Assembly (NCBI RefSeq): GCF_035492295.1
Contig: NZ_DATJJK010000203.1
Coordinates: 1 to 5,640, forward strand
DNA length: 5,640 bases
Reading direction: 5' to 3'
Origin: Acidisoma sp035492295
GTDB taxonomy: Bacteria > Pseudomonadota > Alphaproteobacteria > Acetobacterales > Acetobacteraceae
Part shown: positions 4,645-5,640 of the stretch, in pieces
How the letters are laid out: the number at the start of each line of letters is the position of its first letter
How positions within the stretch are numbered: the stretch's first letter is position 1
The notes under the pieces: model-generated
Told to the model about the DNA's origin: nothing
The model's database searches: none
Seen by the model: only the letters and a program-made list of their open reading frames with translations
Program-made: the position numbers and the translations under genes

Positions 4645-5490
4645 TCAGAAATCGTATTTGAAAAATGCGATGTCTTTTGCGTAGATCTCGCGTACAGCCT
4701 CAACCGTGTCCTGGTCCGTGTAATAGCTCCGATAATCCTGATCCTCGCGGTTTAGGCTCCGGTTGAGATGCATGTTCCGAATCGCTATATTCTGTCGTTC
4801 ACGCAGATGCAACAAATCCGCTTCCATAGTCTCGCGGCGGCCCACGAAGTCGACGAGCGAGTCTCCGTCCGGAGAATGCGTAAAATAAGCCTGGGTCCAC
4901 AGGGTTGTATCTAACTCCATCAGCTGCTCTCGCCGCTTCCAAAGCCAGCTACAGACAAAGTCATCAAAGCTCATGTCCAGAAGATCGCTGTATTTTTGGG
5001 GGCTCCAGACCCTGACATACTCCGTGTGACCCCGCCTCAACAAATGATAGGCGGAGACCAAACGATCCCAGGGATTGCGCACGAAGGTGAACTTAAAGCA
5101 CTGCGAGAAGAACGCCTGATCGATGGCCCTATAATAAGCCGCTGAATGGTGGTCTGTCTTCTGGCCGTACAAGGCTATGGCGATCGATGTGCCTCCTGTC
5201 CTTGGCACGTGAATGAAAAGGATTTTCTTCGACCTGACATCATCGGGGATATCAACACCTGCAATATAGGAAATGTAACGGGCCGCCGAAGGATTTGAAT
5301 TTCTGAATACTGTCTCCTTTAGAAGAAATACGTCGCTCTCTTTGAGGGTCTTCCGTATAGTCCGCCGGACCTGCGTGGTCGCAATCAGGCGAGCCCGCCC
5401 TATTAGCCGCATATAGGCTGGCCTGAGGTCGGAGCACAAAAAAGCAAGTTGCCCGGAGCAGGAGACCGCACGAGCATGCGGGCTTTCCAC
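4645..5490 (-). CDS. Sulfotransferase family protein (Sulfotransfer_2 type)
   Basis: Sulfotransferases of this family move a sulfo group from PAPS to a carbohydrate or other hydroxyl acceptor. Counted from the GTG start, the 5'-phosphosulfate loop HVPRTGGTS is at 94-102. The 3'-phosphate motif FVRNPWDRLVSAY is at 136-148, the VDFVGRRETMEADL segment at 213-226, and the usual ending YAKDIAFFKYDF at 270-281. No signal peptide or membrane segment is clear. The start is uncertain. The GTG at 5490 has the best ribosome site (GGAGG, 5 bases away); ATG at 5580 and ATG at 5412 are alternatives, the last giving the commonest family length (255 residues). The frame stays open to the window edge, so a start outside cannot be excluded. 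Its GC is lower than its neighbours', suggesting separate transfer. The acceptor is unknown; surface polysaccharide is one possibility. Confidence 0.85.
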   Translation of the reverse strand: MESPHARAVSCSGQLAFLCSDLRPAYMRLIGRARLIATTQVRRTIRKTLKESDVFLLKETVFRNSNPSAARYISYIAGVDIPDDVRSKKILFIHVPRTGGTSIAIALYGQKTDHHSAAYYRAIDQAFFSQCFKFTFVRNPWDRLVSAYHLLRRGHTEYVRVWSPQKYSDLLDMSFDDFVCSWLWKRREQLMELDTTLWTQAYFTHSPDGDSLVDFVGRRETMEADLLHLRERQNIAIRNMHLNRSLNREDQDYRSYYTDQDTVEAVREIYAKDIAFFKYDF

Positions 5491-5640
5491 GTGCCCCTCC
5501 CTGATCCCGACATGAGCTACCTCTTGATCTCTTGACAGATTGCGAATGGACAACAAGTACGGTCTGCGCACGACCTTCATCTTCCGAGGCAATATCGCTG
5601 CAACCTGCCATTCGCAACAAAGCCTTAAGGAGTATGCGTG

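Noticed and set aside
4507..4755. Plus-strand open frame running into the end of the sulfotransferase gene
   Set aside because: Its second half is antisense to the conserved sulfotransferase C-terminus, and the first half is low-complexity Ala/Pro from the GC-rich hairpins. No ribosome binding site is evident.

Overview
The window reads as a GC-rich, probably alphaproteobacterial accessory region. An alphaproteobacterial-type SSB, an ArdC antirestriction protein and a FitAB/VapBC toxin-antitoxin pair lie together on the minus strand. This combination is typical of conjugative plasmids and integrative conjugative elements. No relaxase, integrase, transposase, tRNA, CRISPR array or att site is visible, so the type of element is inferred. 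Every gene I can support is on the minus strand, so transcription runs right to left.

Layout, right to left. (1) 4645-5490: a sulfotransferase (Sulfotransfer_2 type) with intact PAPS-binding motifs and visibly lower GC than the rest; its start is uncertain. (2) 3681-4644: nearly 1 kb without a convincing gene. Its left end, just upstream of ardC, is very GC-rich and holds a compact sequence that folds exactly as a three-way junction (3741-3783). (3) 2757-3680: intact ardC. (4) 1712-2649: what looks like a row of three small genes that once followed ardC. Each is now broken by a single-base frameshift, and two also carry an internal stop. The reading frames can be stitched together, and the 4-base GTGA and ATGA junctions show the old operon structure. 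(5) 1400-1648 and 975-1403: intact antitoxin and PIN toxin, with their own promoter and a TGATATCA-TGATATCA operator. (6) 629-974: a structured GC-rich intergenic block, similar in style to the one before ardC. (7) 188-628: intact ssb, followed by a strong hairpin (124-156). (8) 1-99: the first 33 codons of another gene leaving the window.

How it may work together. ArdC protects incoming DNA from restriction, SSB coats single-stranded DNA during or after transfer, and the toxin-antitoxin pair stabilises the element. This is the classic content of a conjugative leading region. The small genes between ardC and the toxin-antitoxin pair have decayed while their neighbours stay open, which suggests selective retention. 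The sulfotransferase is probably unrelated cargo or flanking DNA of different origin.
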